Shown: positions 44,417 through 56,465, counted from the first letter of the stretch. The stretch is 64,000 bases of DNA from Beta vulgaris subsp. vulgaris (GCF_026745355.1 NC_079209.1:14869894-14933893), one strand, 5' to 3'. Program-made: numbers and translations. The notes: generated by a model not told the origin, from the letters alone.

Positions 44417-44693
44417 GTGACACCTTCACTAAAAAAATCCTTTTGTAGCGAATCATTTATTAAGAAAAATCGAGAAACTTAACACAAAGGCAGAAAAAGA
44501 AATAATAGTAACTTAGTCACGGACATCTACCATTATACCCACAATGATTGGACACACAGTTGCTATTTATAATGGAAGAGAACGCGTGCCCATTTACATA
44601 ATAGATCGTATGGTAGGTCATAAATTAGGAGAACTTGCATCAACTCTAAATTTTTGAGGACACGCAAAAAACGATAATAAATCTCGTCGTTAA
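44417..44693 (+). pseudogene. rps19: Plastid-derived rps19 (nuclear copy)
   Basis: Chloroplast rps19 encodes small-subunit protein uS19. It starts with the GTG start typical of this gene, preceded by an AGGAG ribosome-binding site at 44404-44408. It continues through [55 protein letters not shown] and GHAKNDNKSRR. The length is 277 bases instead of 279, because the A-run after CACT is two bases short. Two Trp or Arg codons have become stops (TAG after IIVT, TGA after TLNF). The plastid copy functions in the organelle; this nuclear copy is dead. Confidence 0.9.
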
Positions 44694-44790
44694 ATTGAAG
44701 TTAATAAAGTTAATATAAAAAATTATAGATACTTATCATTTATTAATGGAGGTAAACTTGATGGTTTTTTTAAAAAAAAAAAGAGAGAAG
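44694..44790 (+). other. Plastid-derived rps19-rpl22 spacer and rpl22 start
   Basis: ATTAATGGAGGTAAACTTGA resembles the plastid spacer before rpl22, with its ribosome-binding site. An A-rich start (KKKR-like) follows and similarity then fades. The right border of the insert lies near 44790, but is not exact. Confidence 0.5.
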
Positions 44791-44960
44791 GAAGAATTTG
44801 ATTATCTTCGTAAGTACCAGTGGCGTCTACTAGACAAGTACCAGCCACAGAAGGACGATGAGGGAACTGCTAAGGGGTACTATATATCGATATTTGTTGA
44901 CAAAGTACGAAGAGTACCTGATTAGATCGGCGGGCGTTCCTATGAGGAAACACTTATGAT

Positions 44961-47900
44961 ATTTTTTTTTTTTTGGAAATTAAGTAATGTTATAAGCTCA
45001 ATTCACCAAACACCTTGAGATTGCATTTGCAATAAAAAAGATAAGCCTGGACACACCTAGGAGTTACAAGCTCTCTATCCACCTTCTATCACTATCTTTT
45101 ACTTTAAGACTAAGAAGAACTTCTATGTTTTACAACGTATATAATTTCCTGTACAGTGTTCTTAATCCTTGTAACTGTATGCTCCCAATAAGCTTGGTTG
45201 CGATTTCTCCAAATGAAGTAGATTGTGGCAGCAATAGTGACTAGCATCACCTGTTTTTGCAGCCTACTCCCCTTGAATCTGTCCCTAGCCCATCTGCACA
45301 TATGCATCAGACCCCTGCTTCTCCATGGGACATGTAACCATTCCATTAGTCTATTCATACATTGCCAGCTGAAATGACAATTGAACATGAAGTAAGCTAT
45401 GGTTTCAGAAAAAAGCCCACAAACCACACATGTATCATCATTGCTGATATTCATCATTTGAAGTCTAACTTTGGTTTTCAATATATTTTGCACAGTAAGC
45501 CATTCAATTATCCTGTGCTTAGGTGGAGAGAGTCTGTTCCATACACTTCTACACCATTGCACCTGTTCACCATTTCTTCTTATAGACTAATAGTGCTTCT
45601 TAATGCTAAAGTTAGTTCCCTTAGCCACGCATCCCTATATAGCCTTGTAGTTGGCTCATTCTTGGCTGCACAGATGTATTTTCATGCCCAACTGGCAGTG
45701 GCTGGAGCTTCATATATAAGTGCTCCAAGAGTTATCTCTTACATATATTTCACTAACCCACTTGACCTATAAGTTGTCCTTTTTCTGGGACACAAACCAA
45801 GCCAGCTTACTGATGGCTATCATATTCCACAAATGGGCGTCTCGAAAACCAAGCCCTCCATTAGCCTTAGTATTGCATAATTGCTCCCAATGAATAGCTT
45901 CTGGCTTAGCATCATTATGAGTTCTACTCCACAAGAAATTCCTGCAGATATTATTAACTTCTTTTAGCACACTCTTAGGGAGAACAAACATTTGGCCCCA
46001 TTTAGGGATAAGCATGGGTCCAGGACCCTACCCGGACCCTGTTGGACCCGATCCTAATTTAAGGGTCTGGGTCCAACTTTTTCAGACCCTAAGGGTCCAG
46101 GTCTAGGTCCAAGTGAACTTTTTAGGGTACGGGTCTTAAAATTTTGGACCCAGGCCCGACCCTTAGACCCTAAACTTATTTAATATATACATTTTAACTT
46201 TTTTAAAAAAAACAAATTGATTTTCTAAATGACTAAAACCTAACTAAAACACCAAAACACCTATTTTGAAATCTTATGTAAGTTGTGTTTGTTTCCTTTT
46301 TTTCAGTTTGTATGTTTGTGTTTGTTTCATTTTTTTTAAATTTATATATTTGTGAATTGTGTTTGTTTTTTTTTTCAATCTATATGTTTGTGTTTGTTTC
46401 ATGCAAATTTCAGATGATTATTGATATTAATAATGTTGAAAATTTGACAAAATAAAGAATTTAGGCCTGGACCCTCCAGACCCTAAAGGTCTGGGTCAGG
46501 GTCCAATTTTTTCAGACCCTTAGGGTCCGGGTCTAGGGTCTAGCTAGACCCGACTCAAACTCGGCCCTTGCACATCCCTAGCCCTAGTAGACATTAATAC
46601 TCATGAGCACACTGTTCACTAGCTGACATCTTGCTGCAAATGAGAGATGTCTAGTAGACCATGTTCTAATTCTGAATACCATCTTCTCAATCATCTTTTG
46701 ACAGTCTCTAGCTTTCAATTTGGTTGTTGAGATTGGGACCCCCAAGTATCTAAATGGAAGAGTCCCAAACTGAAACCCACTTACATCAGTTACCCTTTGG
46801 ATTTCATGAGTAGTCATCCCAGCATAAGACACTTCTGATTTAGCTCTATTAACCTCAAGGCCAGATGCATTAGAGAACATCTGAAATCCTTGAAGTAGAG
46901 TGTAAATGGATCTAAAATCGCCATTACATAATAGCAGAAGATCATCCGCAAAGCACAAGTGGGAAAGCTTTATGTTCTTGCATTTCACATGAAAAATAAA
47001 CTCTACTTGCTCCCCAACAAAGCTCAAGACTCTATCGAGGTAATCCATTCCAAGGGAAAATAAGAGAGGAGACATGGGGTCCCCCCCTGTCTCAGACCTC
47101 TCTGAGCACCAAAAAAACCCACTTGGGGATTCATTCACCATAATTGAGAATTTGGGAGTAGTTATACATGTCATGATTTGTTGTACAAACCAACTAGGAA
47201 ACCCTACACCCTCAAGCATTTGTTGAATGAACTGCCAATTAACAGTATCATATGCTTTTTTTAGATCAAACTTCATCATACAACATGCTCTTGTGGACCT
47301 CCTGTTGCAACATTTCACAAGATCTTGACACAGCATAACATTGTGCATAATGCTTCTCGCAGACACAAATGCACCTTATGTGGTGGAGACTATGTCAGGA
47401 AGTATTTTGTTCAACTTTTCACTAATCAACTTAGTGATGCATTTGTACAGTATGGAACAGCAGGCTATTGGCCTAAATTCAGTGACACTCTTAGGACATT
47501 TTACTTTGGGAATTAAGGTAAGTGTACTGACATTAATTACCTTAAGGAGCTTCCCAATCTTGAAGAAATCAAGAATTGCTTCAGAGACTTCCTCCCGAAT
47601 AACCTCCCAGTTGTGCTTGTAAAAAACAGTTGTTGAACCCATCAGCACCTGGGGCTTTCCATTTGGAATGCTAAATATCACTCTTCCAACATCATCTTTT
47701 GTGAAAGGAGCATTAATGATTCTCATATGGCTATCATTTATCCTCTTCCCTTTATTAACAAGTCCAGCAAGCACAGGCTGCCGCTGCTACTTTTCAGCAA
47801 AGAAGTTCTGGTAGAACTTTAGAAATGCTTCCTTGACCTTCTCTGGAGTATTCACCCACTCACCAGATGTAGTATGAACCGCATGCACTCTGTTGCTTAC

Positions 47901-48800
47901 CCTTCTAGCTTTAATAGCCTGATAAAACACGTTAGTGTTTTCATCACCACACTTGAGCCAGTTGATCTTTGCCTTTTGCTGTAACATGGAGTAAACATTC
48001 CTTCTAGATGTCATATGTCTCTCCCTAGCAATCTTTTCCTTGTGCATCATTTCATCATCCAGCTTATCTTTAGCTTTTATTTTTTCCATTTCTACATCCC
48101 CAAACCCCTGCTTTTTCAGTTGCCTTATAGCTCTTTTAACACCTTTTAACTTTTCAACTACCCTATACATAGGGCACCCCCTTATAGGCTTTATCCACTC
48201 CTATTTCACAGCATCCAGCAGCACTGGGTAAGAGCACCGGGCATTGCAAAACCTAAAAGGTTTCTTCTGTTGGATGTCAAGATACACACTCAGCATAATA
48301 GGGGTGTGATCAAAATTACCTTCTTGCAAGAAGGCAGCTTCTGCAAGGTCAAATACATCCCTCCATTCACTATTTGCTAATGCTCTGTCAATCCTAGAAA
48401 AAAACTCTAATATCACCTTCCTGCTTGTTTGTACAGGTAAAGTGACGACCACTAGCTTTCACATCAGCCAAGCCACACTCAATTAGGCACTCAAGCATTG
48501 GTCTTATCTCAGCTTGCCTTACAGTACTCCCCAATCTGTCTTCAACACATGTCAGTGCATTAAAATCCCCTAACAATACCCAAGGTCTTCTGCATTTGCT
48601 TGCTAAATCTTTTAATCCTGTTCATAACTCATTCCTGCTGTGATGGTCATTAAACCCATAGACATATGTACACCAAAATTCAGGAGTCCCCTCGCTAGGA
48701 CAGATTGCACAGTGAATGTACTAGCTAGTCATAACTAATATATTCACTTTAAATGCGCCAGGCCACCATCCCAGCATTATTCTTCCATTCTCATGACCTC
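44961..48800 (-). mobile_element. LINE with endonuclease, RT and zf-RVT, minus strand
   Basis: Read on the minus strand from 48800. The endonuclease part has GHENGRIMLGWWPG, CTYVYGFNDHH, PWVLLGDFNALT and SRIDRALANSEW, then HTPIMLSV. The linker is at 47787-48170. Reverse transcriptase is at about 46584-47774 with KAYDTVNWQFI, the GDPMSPLLFSL block and the catalytic FADDLLL. The connection WGQMFVLPKSVL and KANGGLGFRDAHLWN is at 45767-46015, and zf-RVT (CVVCGLFSETIAYFMFNC) is at 45110-45562. A poly(T) at about 44959-44975 marks the poly(A) end. Stops, frame changes and the hAT-like insertion at 46003-46580 make it inactive. The 5' end is truncated inside the endonuclease domain. Confidence 0.85.
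46003..46580. mobile_element. hAT-like non-autonomous element in LINE RT
   Basis: Ends TAGGGATAAGCATGGGTCC and, on the other strand, TAGGGATGTGCAAGGGCCG. Eight-base flanks GCCCCATT (45995-46002) and GCCCTAGT (46581-46588) agree at six positions. It separates LINE codons for INVY from those for WGQMF. GGGTCC and GGACCC motifs are concentrated near both ends. It encodes no protein. Confidence 0.75.
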
Positions 48801-48927
48801 AAAAGTTGGTTCAAGTATTAGGAGTAAAAAAAAATAGAGGTTTTTGAGTACGTTTGGTATGAGTGATGTTGGGGAAGAGAAATTAATATAATATTTGATA
48901 AATCGCGTTCAACCATCCAATATACTC

Positions 48928-49582
48928 TAGAGGTGATCATTTGCGGGTTTGGGCGGGTTGCGGGACGAGTCTAACCTTGAATTTTTGTCCAGTGGGCCTA
49001 ATATGCCTGGTCCAAGCCTTTTATGCGGACTTAACTCTTTTTCCATGACCAGCCATAATAAACGGAAGGGTCCCCGTGAGCCTAACGGGCCTATTAATAC
49101 CTTTATTTTTTTTTCAAATAAGTCTAGCTAATTTCCTTTAATATATATATATAGATCAAAAATAATTTTGGTTAAAATAGAAAAAAAAAAAGTTAATAAT
49201 CACAATGTAAGGTGAAGAGAAAGTTAAAAAAAATGTTACAGAACGACAAATTAAGTTGTAAAGATAATAAGAAAGATAATTAAGTGTTACCAAAGCTATA
49301 TTAGTGCAAATAAACTATATATTCCAATAGATTAATCAACATTAAATTAGTAAGATTAAAAAATTAAATTTCATATAAAATAGATATTATGATAAATGTG
49401 CCGAGCGGGCTAGCCCGCGATATGCTTGAGGTTGTCCATACTCGCCCATTAATATTAACAGGCCGGGCTTGGCCCGCCTATTTAGATAATTTTATCAAAA
49501 TTTGTTATCCAAACCCGCAACTTTAAGGGTCGGTATGGGCGGGCTTAGCCGGGCTGTCCCATCCCGCCCGTGAAGATCTCTA
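48928..49582. mobile_element. hAT-like non-autonomous element
   Basis: Ends TAGAGGTGATCATTTGCGGG and, on the other strand, TAGAGATCTTCACGGGCGGG. Flanks ATATACTC (48920-48927) and CTATACTC (49583-49590) agree at seven of eight bases. GGGCGGG and GCCCGC motifs cluster at both ends around an AT-rich middle. Confidence 0.75.
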
Positions 49583-49813
49583 CTATACTCTTAAAAATAA
49601 TTCTTTTTTATTGTTGACACAAACACCTAATGAAGTAACAACTAGTGAGTGTCCCGGGCGATGCCCCAGGTTGTTTCTTTTCATAAATTTTGTTTCGTGA
49701 GGAAAAAATTGACGTCATAATTTGAAGAATACAAGAAATTGGAGTAAGAGTTTATGTCTAAGATAGTCTATTATCATTACCATTAATGTGTTAGTTATCT
49801 AAATACTTGTGTA

Positions 49814-50740
49814 GTTCGCTCCCAGTGAGGAAAGTACTTCAGAGACGCCACCTCATCGACGAAGCAGGGTGCCCCTGTTGTGATAGAGAGGATGAGACGC
49901 AATTACAATATATTCTATCGTTGCCCGAGGTCGCTGAAGTTGTGGGAAGAGTTGGGTTGTCATATATTATTGCCAGGGGTGGAAGATGAAGCCATGTGTG
50001 ATACCCTCGTTAGATGGAGTGAGATGGATGCAACTGTGGTTCAAAAGGGATGCTATATCCTATGGAACGTTTGGGTTGAAAGAAACAGGAAAGTCTTTGA
50101 GTTTACAAGTCACCCTGCCACTGTTGTGGGCCAGAGAATTATGAGACAAGTTGTTGAATTTAATAACTATGCTGTGAGGATTTATGGAGGAGTGCGCTCC
50201 CCTGCGGCTACGAGCTCAAGCCGATGGTCTGCTCCCCCGTTTGGCGCTATTAAATTGAACACGGATGCAAGTTTGGCCGAGGAAGGATGGGTGGGACTTG
50301 GAGTGATAGCCCGCGACTCGGAAGGTAAGGTGTGCTTTGCTGCAACTAGACGTGTGCGTGCCTACTGGCCCCCCGAGGTAGCTGAATGTAAGGCCATTTA
50401 TATGGCAACCCGCTTGGCCAAAGATCATGGATATGGTGATGTGATTTTTGAATCCGACTCTCTGGTAGCAACGAAAAGGTTATCGAAAGCAGCAATTTTC
50501 TTCTCGGATTTGGATGCAATACTTGGGGACATTCTTGCTATGTGCAATGCATTTTCTTCTGTTTCTTTTTCTCATGTTAAAAGGGATGGGAATACTGTTG
50601 CCCATAACCTTGCTAGAGTTGTGCCTTTTGGTGTTGAGCAATGTTGGGAACATCACTGCCCTAGTATTGTAACACCTTATATACTTATGGACACTTTGTC
50701 CCTTTGATTAATGCACTTCTCTTTCCCCTCAAAAAAAAAA
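49814..50740 (+). mobile_element. Short LINE 3' tail with 17-bp target duplication
   Basis: The zf-RVT end (CPCCDREDETQLQYI) is followed after a frame change by an intact 240-residue RNase H-like part. The latter has IKLNTDASLAEEGWVGLGVI with the catalytic Asp, EVAECKAIYMA with the Glu, FESDSLVA with the Asp, and HVKRDGNTVAHNLA. The poly(A) tract is at 50731-50740. ATCTAAATACTTGTGTA at 49797-49813 is repeated as ATCTAAATCCTTGTGTA at 50740-50756. This is a classic 5'-truncated insertion, with only about 0.93 kb retained. Confidence 0.9.
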
Positions 50741-50756
50741 TCTAAATCCTTGTGTA

Positions 50757-51073
50757 ATCTTTTAATGTAATATAATTACCGACCTTATCATATTCTATTT
50801 TAAAATATTAAACAATGATGTTATATTGGATCAATGGTTAAGCTGTCACTTTACCTTTCAAAGGTCATGTGTTCAATACCTTCTAACCACGAAACATTAT
50901 TTTTTTAGTTGAGGGGTTTGACATGAAAATAGAACATTTACATTAGAGCCTTAGAGGAGAGTGCCACATGGCACATACACATTTTTATGAACGCCTTTTA
51001 ATATCTTAGTATAGATTATTGTTGGTACCATTTATCTCCTCTACTTCGATTTCATTTCCTTTCCTTTCTATGA
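50757..51073. other. Intergenic, no gene
   Basis: AT-rich. Short phrases such as TTAAGCTGTCAC and AGAGTGCCACATGGCACATA (a GTGCCA/TGGCAC palindrome near 50960) are all that stands out. Confidence 0.4.
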
Positions 51074-51437
51074 AGGGTGTTTGGTTCAAAAAAATAAGGT
51101 ATGAGATATGGGTTTAGAATGACTAAAACCTATACTTAGCATTTGTTTGCAAAATTTTGAATTTTGAAACCCATACATCAAAACTATAAGGTATGAGGTT
51201 TAGAAATCCAAGAAATGAGGTGGGTATGACTCATTCCAAACCTTTAGGTATAAAAATAAAAAGGAAAAAATTTATTCCAAGACATATCCAAACACATGGA
51301 ATCAAATATCAAGTTCCCAATTCCATACCACCCCAATTTCATTCCTTATTTCAAACCTATACACCGCTTCATGAACTAAATGCCACCACAATTTCATTCC
51401 TTGTTCCAAACCTATACCACTTCGTGAACCAAAGCCC
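51074..51437. mobile_element. Foldback MITE upstream of the F-box gene
   Basis: The left end AGGGTGTTTGGTTCA and the complement of the right end (GGGCTTTGGTTCACG) match. The arms contain AGGTATGAG and CCTATACC-type inverted matches, and CATTCCTTATTCCAAACC is repeated as CATTCCTTGTTCCAAACC. No clean target duplication is found. It ends about 130 bases before the F-box ATG. Confidence 0.5.
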
Positions 51438-51566
51438 ACCCCCAGGTGAACCAACCAGCTTCTTAGAAGTACCTGAACTTGCTAAGAAATTTCCTTTACA
51501 TTCCTTGGTCTATGAGACTCGATAGAACTTGCTAAGAAATTTCCAGAGCTTTGAGTTTGAGCAACA

Positions 51567-52784
51567 ATGGCGACATTTCCAACTGAAATAATCGCAGAAA
51601 TTTTGTCACGGTTGCCTGTAAAATCACTTCTACGGATAAAATGCGTCTGCAAATCCTGGAGCTCCTTAATAAAAACCCCTAATTTCATCCTACTCCAGCT
51701 CAATCAAACCCTAATTTCAAATTCCGATCGTCATCTCCTCAAATCATCAGCAGACGCCTCTTTCTATTCCGCCGAGCTCGATCTCCCCCACAACCACCTC
51801 TCCTTCACCAAGCTCAACCACCCTCTCCAATTCGATGAAGTCGAATTATTTGGCTGCTGCAACGGCGTCGTTTGCATCTCCGATTACGACAAAATCGACG
51901 TATTCTTACACAATCCTTTTACCAAGTCGCATCGCAAGCTCCCAATGAAACGGACCCCAAACCCTAGAAAGGATGTCGTATTGTTCGGATTTGGGTACGA
52001 CCGCCACAACGATGATTACAAAGTATTGAGGATTCATCAAGGGTATAGTTGCCGCAAGTGTTGCTACAATGAGACTTCGTTGTATAGTCTGAACAATCAT
52101 TCATGGAAAACTATTCAAGGTTTACCAAATTCATATTATCTGCCTTATGCTGATTCTCATGGTGTTCTTGTTGGTGAGGGTTTGTATTTTGTTGTGAGTT
52201 CCGATGAGTTGGATTTGCAGCAACGTAAGAGGATTGCTCGTTTCGATGTACGGACCGAGTGTTTTTCCCTTTTGGACTGCCCCAATCATGATGATAAGTG
52301 TAAGACTAATTGGGATTATTTGGAATTTCATATGAGAGAATTAGGAGGAGAGTTGTCTGTAATGGTGATATATCTTACTAAACTTAGTAGTCATATGTTG
52401 TTACCTTACGTTGATGAAGATAATGTGCGTAATCGTGTACTCGAGCGAGCTGATTTGTGGGTAATGAAGGAGTGTGGAAACAAAAATTCTTGGGTTAAAT
52501 TGTTTGCCATTTCTGAGCTGACGAGTTTTTCGACTTCTGTTACTAGTATTAAGCCAGTTGTGTACTCCAAAGATGGGCGGCGAGTGTTGATAGAGATAGA
52601 CTGTTTGGAGCTTGGTTGGTATGATTGGGAGTCCAAGAAGTTTGAGAAACTTACTCCTCGTGGCCTGCCTAATACGTATTACGACACTTCGTATATGCTG
52701 GGCAGCCTCGTTTCGCTTGAATATAAGGTGCATCCAGAAACTGGAACAGGAGCATTGCCAAGAAAGAACAAAAAGAATAAGTAA
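51567..52784 (+). CDS. F-box protein with F-box-associated domain
   Basis: An intact 405-residue single-exon frame. The F-box at residues 1-45 reads FPTEIIAEILSRLPVKSLLR, then IKCVCKSWSSLIKTPNF. The usual FBA order follows: LFGCCNGVVCISD, the VFLHNPFTKSHRKLP block, FGFGYDRHNDDYKVLRI, a YSLNNHSWKTI block, and a C-terminal LWVMKECGNKNSWVKLFAIS with the conserved W. This is the CPR1/CPR30-like (F-box/kelch-related) family. The F-box binds SKP1, making the protein the substrate receptor of an SCF E3 ubiquitin ligase, in nucleus or cytosol; the C-terminal domain selects the target. A MITE lies just upstream. A broken duplicate lies at 56190. The substrate cannot be told from sequence. Confidence 0.92.
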   Translation: MATFPTEIIAEILSRLPVKSLLRIKCVCKSWSSLIKTPNFILLQLNQTLISNSDRHLLKSSADASFYSAELDLPHNHLSFTKLNHPLQFDEVELFGCCNGVVCISDYDKIDVFLHNPFTKSHRKLPMKRTPNPRKDVVLFGFGYDRHNDDYKVLRIHQGYSCRKCCYNETSLYSLNNHSWKTIQGLPNSYYLPYADSHGVLVGEGLYFVVSSDELDLQQRKRIARFDVRTECFSLLDCPNHDDKCKTNWDYLEFHMRELGGELSVMVIYLTKLSSHMLLPYVDEDNVRNRVLERADLWVMKECGNKNSWVKLFAISELTSFSTSVTSIKPVVYSKDGRRVLIEIDCLELGWYDWESKKFEKLTPRGLPNTYYDTSYMLGSLVSLEYKVHPETGTGALPRKNKKNK

Positions 52785-55560
52785 TCAGAAATTTCATCTA
52801 TCTTGTTAATGTTTATACTGTGTTGTACTGTGACTTGTCTGTTTCGTAATTGCTATGTTGATATATGGTATTTATTCTTAATCGCTTACTATCAATGCTT
52901 GTAAGGGTTGGGGATGCCTGTTATTCTTACCTAGATGAAAACCTCATAATTCATAGATTAAATCATGTTTAGGTAGCTGGTAACCTACATTAAGCGCGTT
53001 TCAGTAGATTAATCAAGGATTGCACTGACGCTGTTATAAGATCTTTCTGATGTCTGTTGGAATTCATAATTCCGAGGCCACTAGGTCCATTGTCAATGTT
53101 TTCCTTATTGCCTAAGGAGAGATATCACAGTGCTTCTTCAAGATAAATCCTATGATAAATCAATTTGGAGTATGTTCAATATCTCTATATTGCCAGTAGA
53201 TTATTCCAATGTTTTTGCCTATGGTCTGTGGAGTACTCCATAATTGAAGTTTCTTCATTTTTATATCTTTATTATATACTCTGTATTTGGAATTAGATGA
53301 TTCATGTTGAGTGATTATGCTTCTCTTTAGTAAGCTTTTTATTGTCTTCAATGGACCATATTGTATGCATTGAATTGGAGGTAATTCACACTCTGAAACT
53401 CTCCATTCTTTTCTGCAGTGAAGATTTGGACAATTTTCTTTCTGTGGGTTTCAAGTTGAGGCTATGAGCCTATGATCTGATTAAAGATGTGGCTGCTGCG
53501 CGTTCGAAACAATCTGATGTAAGTATTAAGGTCGACTTGTGTTGATCAAAATTTTCTGTTTCAACTACCTTGTTCAGCTGCTTCATTATTCTTTTTTTTT
53601 TTTACATATTTTACTGTTAACAGTTTGGCAATATACAGGGTAACCCTGCAGTACCCTTGACGTTGAAAAGAATCATATGTTTTTTGGTGTAAATGAGCCA
53701 CAGGGGTGATACAAATAGAAATTATATTGGTATTTCTTGGATTGATGTTGACCGAACAGAAATTTTCAGCCTTATTTACAGAATCTGTAAAGAGAAACAC
53801 ATAAATTGGACAAGCAAGATTTTGCAATCTGATATTATAGAGTAGGCATCACTTTTTGTTGGCGATATTCGAACTTCAAACCATGAACTTGTTGGGTTTA
53901 TACATATAGCTTAAATTACACAGAAGTATCTGACTCATAAATTATGTGCTTGACTGAGTTTACTCTTCTGATTTTGGTAAAATGATACGGACATGTTCTC
54001 TCATGTGAATCAAAATGTTCTGCTAAAAGCATTTGCTTTGTTGGTGATGCCATGATGGTAATTAACGTCTACACTTCGTGTTCATTTTGCATCTTTAAGA
54101 ACTTTCTATAAGCAGAACTTCGTTATTGATCTAGGCTTCTGGCTTGTCTGCAAGTTGCATTTGCACTATAAAGTGACAGAACACCACTGAATCAATAAGA
54201 TCCTTAACTTGGAAGGGTTTCATTGCACATTAATGTGAGCAAGTTTGTGCTCTTGTGATTGCCATATGATTTGTATACTAAGACCCAAAAGTGGTCTTAA
54301 CATTAAGAATTTTAAACTTTCAATATAGTAGCTGTTTTCAGCTTCTTGGACTATTCATTGCAAGAGAAAGAACCTTTTGGATCTCTTGGACAGTTCGACA
54401 GTCTTAAACAAGAAGTGTTCATCTAAGTGTGAGTTGTTATCTTAATTGCACTGCTTCGAGCTCAAGTAGAACTCTCTATTGTAGGTCTGGACAGGTGTAG
54501 CAACTGATCTGCTCGCCCTCCATAAATTCCCTGAGTACATGAAGGTGTTCTAGTTTCCAGATGATATGTGGTCCAAATTGGAGATGTAAGGATGAAGGTG
54601 ACTGGTGCGAATCTGCCATGAATTTGCTGCATCTAGAAATTTCATCCTTCCAGCTTGTAACAAGAGATGGTTTCTTTGCTCAATATAAACTCTCTGTGTT
54701 TCTTTTTTTTTTTTTTTTTTTTTTGCATTTGCAAAATTTGAAGAGGTCAATCATTTGTATCCCACGTGTACTTTCTTGAAGTAGATTTGGCTTGCGGATG
54801 TTTTTGTGAGTGAGATTCTGAGCTATTATGGAGATTCAGTTTTCTAGTTCTGTCCTTCCAGTTCCAGCCTTCCAGTTGCATTAGGTTCTAGGCTCATTTG
54901 AAGTATGAAGCCATCCTTCCTCCTCTTCGCGCCGACTTACATAGAGGATAAACTAACGTCGACGAGAATTATACGGAATAATAAGTATGAAGAGGAGAAA
55001 TGGTAAAGTTCCGACTTCTGAGTCCAAGTTAAACTCAACCAAGAACAACAGTAACACTCATTCCAATTTATTTATGAATAAAGAGAGTTAGTCTTGCATG
55101 GACCTGGTTCACAATAAATATTATTGTAGACCAAAGCGACTTATTTAAATAGTGATCTTTCTTTCTTTCCTTATAGTAATCTTTTAAAATCTTAAGTTAC
55201 ATTATGTAGTTAGTATTTATTAAGTGATCATTTTTTTTTAATATAGTCACCCTTTCTAACATTAGTTTATCATAATGATATTAGTTTATCATAACAATAT
55301 TTTCTCTTCGTGACATAATGACTTTTTTTTTCACAAAATCAAACTTTTCAATCTATATGTATTCATCTTTTACAAATTTTTAGGGGGTTTTTTCTTTCTT
55401 TTTAATTTTTGACAAAAAGTTTCTTTCTTTCTTTTTTATGTAGAGCGTAGTAGACCAATCTAGATTAATATTGTTTTTTTAAATGAAAGAAACAACTAGG
55501 GTGGATCTCAAGATTTGGGCCATTCTAAAGCATCCTTACAAATGATTAAAAAAAAGGGAA
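52785..55560. other. Long 3' flank of the F-box gene, no coding gene seen
   Basis: About 2.8 kb of unremarkable sequence with GT/AG-like sites (for example CTGCAG at about 53415, and GTAAGTATT near 53521), such as spliced 3' untranslated regions contain. Poly(T) tracts lie at 53590 and 54701-54723. No transposon ends are recognised. Confidence 0.4.
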
Positions 55561-55562
55561 AT

Positions 55563-55870
55563 CAGGAACATCAAACCAATAAGTAAGATTAGTCGTCGTG
55601 TGACCTCGATGATGCATCCCATCCGCAACAGCATTAGCCTCTCGAAACGCATGACAAATTTGGACATCCTCAAAGTGTTACATATTTCCACCTGCATCTA
55701 GAATAAGAGAATTAATATTCAAGGAAATTTTCCAAATATTTTTAATAGATTGGATAATAACCAAATTGTCACCCTCAATAATAAGATTGCTAATTCCTAA
55801 AGAAAGAGCCCATCTAATCCCTTCTTTCAAACCCCTAACTTCAATAACAAAAATAAAAAACTAACGAATC
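55563..55870 (-). pseudogene. LINE RNase H-like domain fragment
   Basis: The minus strand reads EVRGLKEGIRWALSLGISNL, IIEGDNLVIIQSI, a stop, and HAFREANAVADGMHHRG. This matches the end of the RNase H-like domain of plant LINEs (EGDNLxVI; FREANxVADxLA). One stop is present, and no other LINE domain adjoins. Confidence 0.7.
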
Positions 55871-56189
55871 TAGAGCACCAGTACTACATAATAAAAATTT
55901 TCCATAAGAATCTAAATTTATATTTTAGTCTCTCACTTTCTTTATATTAGTTGTAACATTTTCTTTTTATAGAATTTCAAATTAGTTGCATATTCTTTAT
56001 TTTTTTTTTTGTGTGCCGAATTATTCCCTCCATCTCATATTAATCAATTTTAACATGGGAATTGGGATGGATGGAGAAAAGTGGAGGCCACATTCCCACT
56101 TTCAACAAACAAAAATCCTCCTGTAGAGAATTTGAAACGACCTGAAAGACCCGCTAAAAGCCTTAAACTCAGAATAGAAGAGCTCAACA

Positions 56190-56465
56190 ATGACGACACT
56201 TCCAATTGGGATAATCACCGAAATTCTGTCATGATTGCGTGTAATATAACTCCTTCGCTTCCAATGCGTCTCCAAATCCTGGAAATTCTTAATTAACACC
56301 CCTGATTTTGTCAAACTCCACCTCAATCAAACCCTAATTTCCAACTCCGATCTTCATCTTCTTAAGTGGTCTTCTTGTTCCACCTATAATCATTTTTCCG
56401 AATTCGATTTCCACCATAACCACCTCCATGTCTCGGAGGTCCACTGTTTGTCCCAATATATTATG
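56190..56465 (+). pseudogene. F-box gene, broken duplicate
   Basis: The ATG opens MTTLPIGIITEILS, then two in-frame stops interrupt the F-box. CVSKSWKFLINTPDFVKLHL and NQTLISNSDLHLLKWSS follow. It is clearly a copy of the first 85 residues of the gene at 51567, including part of its leader (AGAGCTC-x-AACAATG). Similarity ends at about 56450. The F-box itself is disrupted, so no SCF subunit can be made. Confidence 0.85.

Noticed and set aside
45362..45772. A 136-residue plus-strand frame
   Set aside because: It is antisense to the zf-RVT region of the minus-strand LINE, whose domain motifs are clear.
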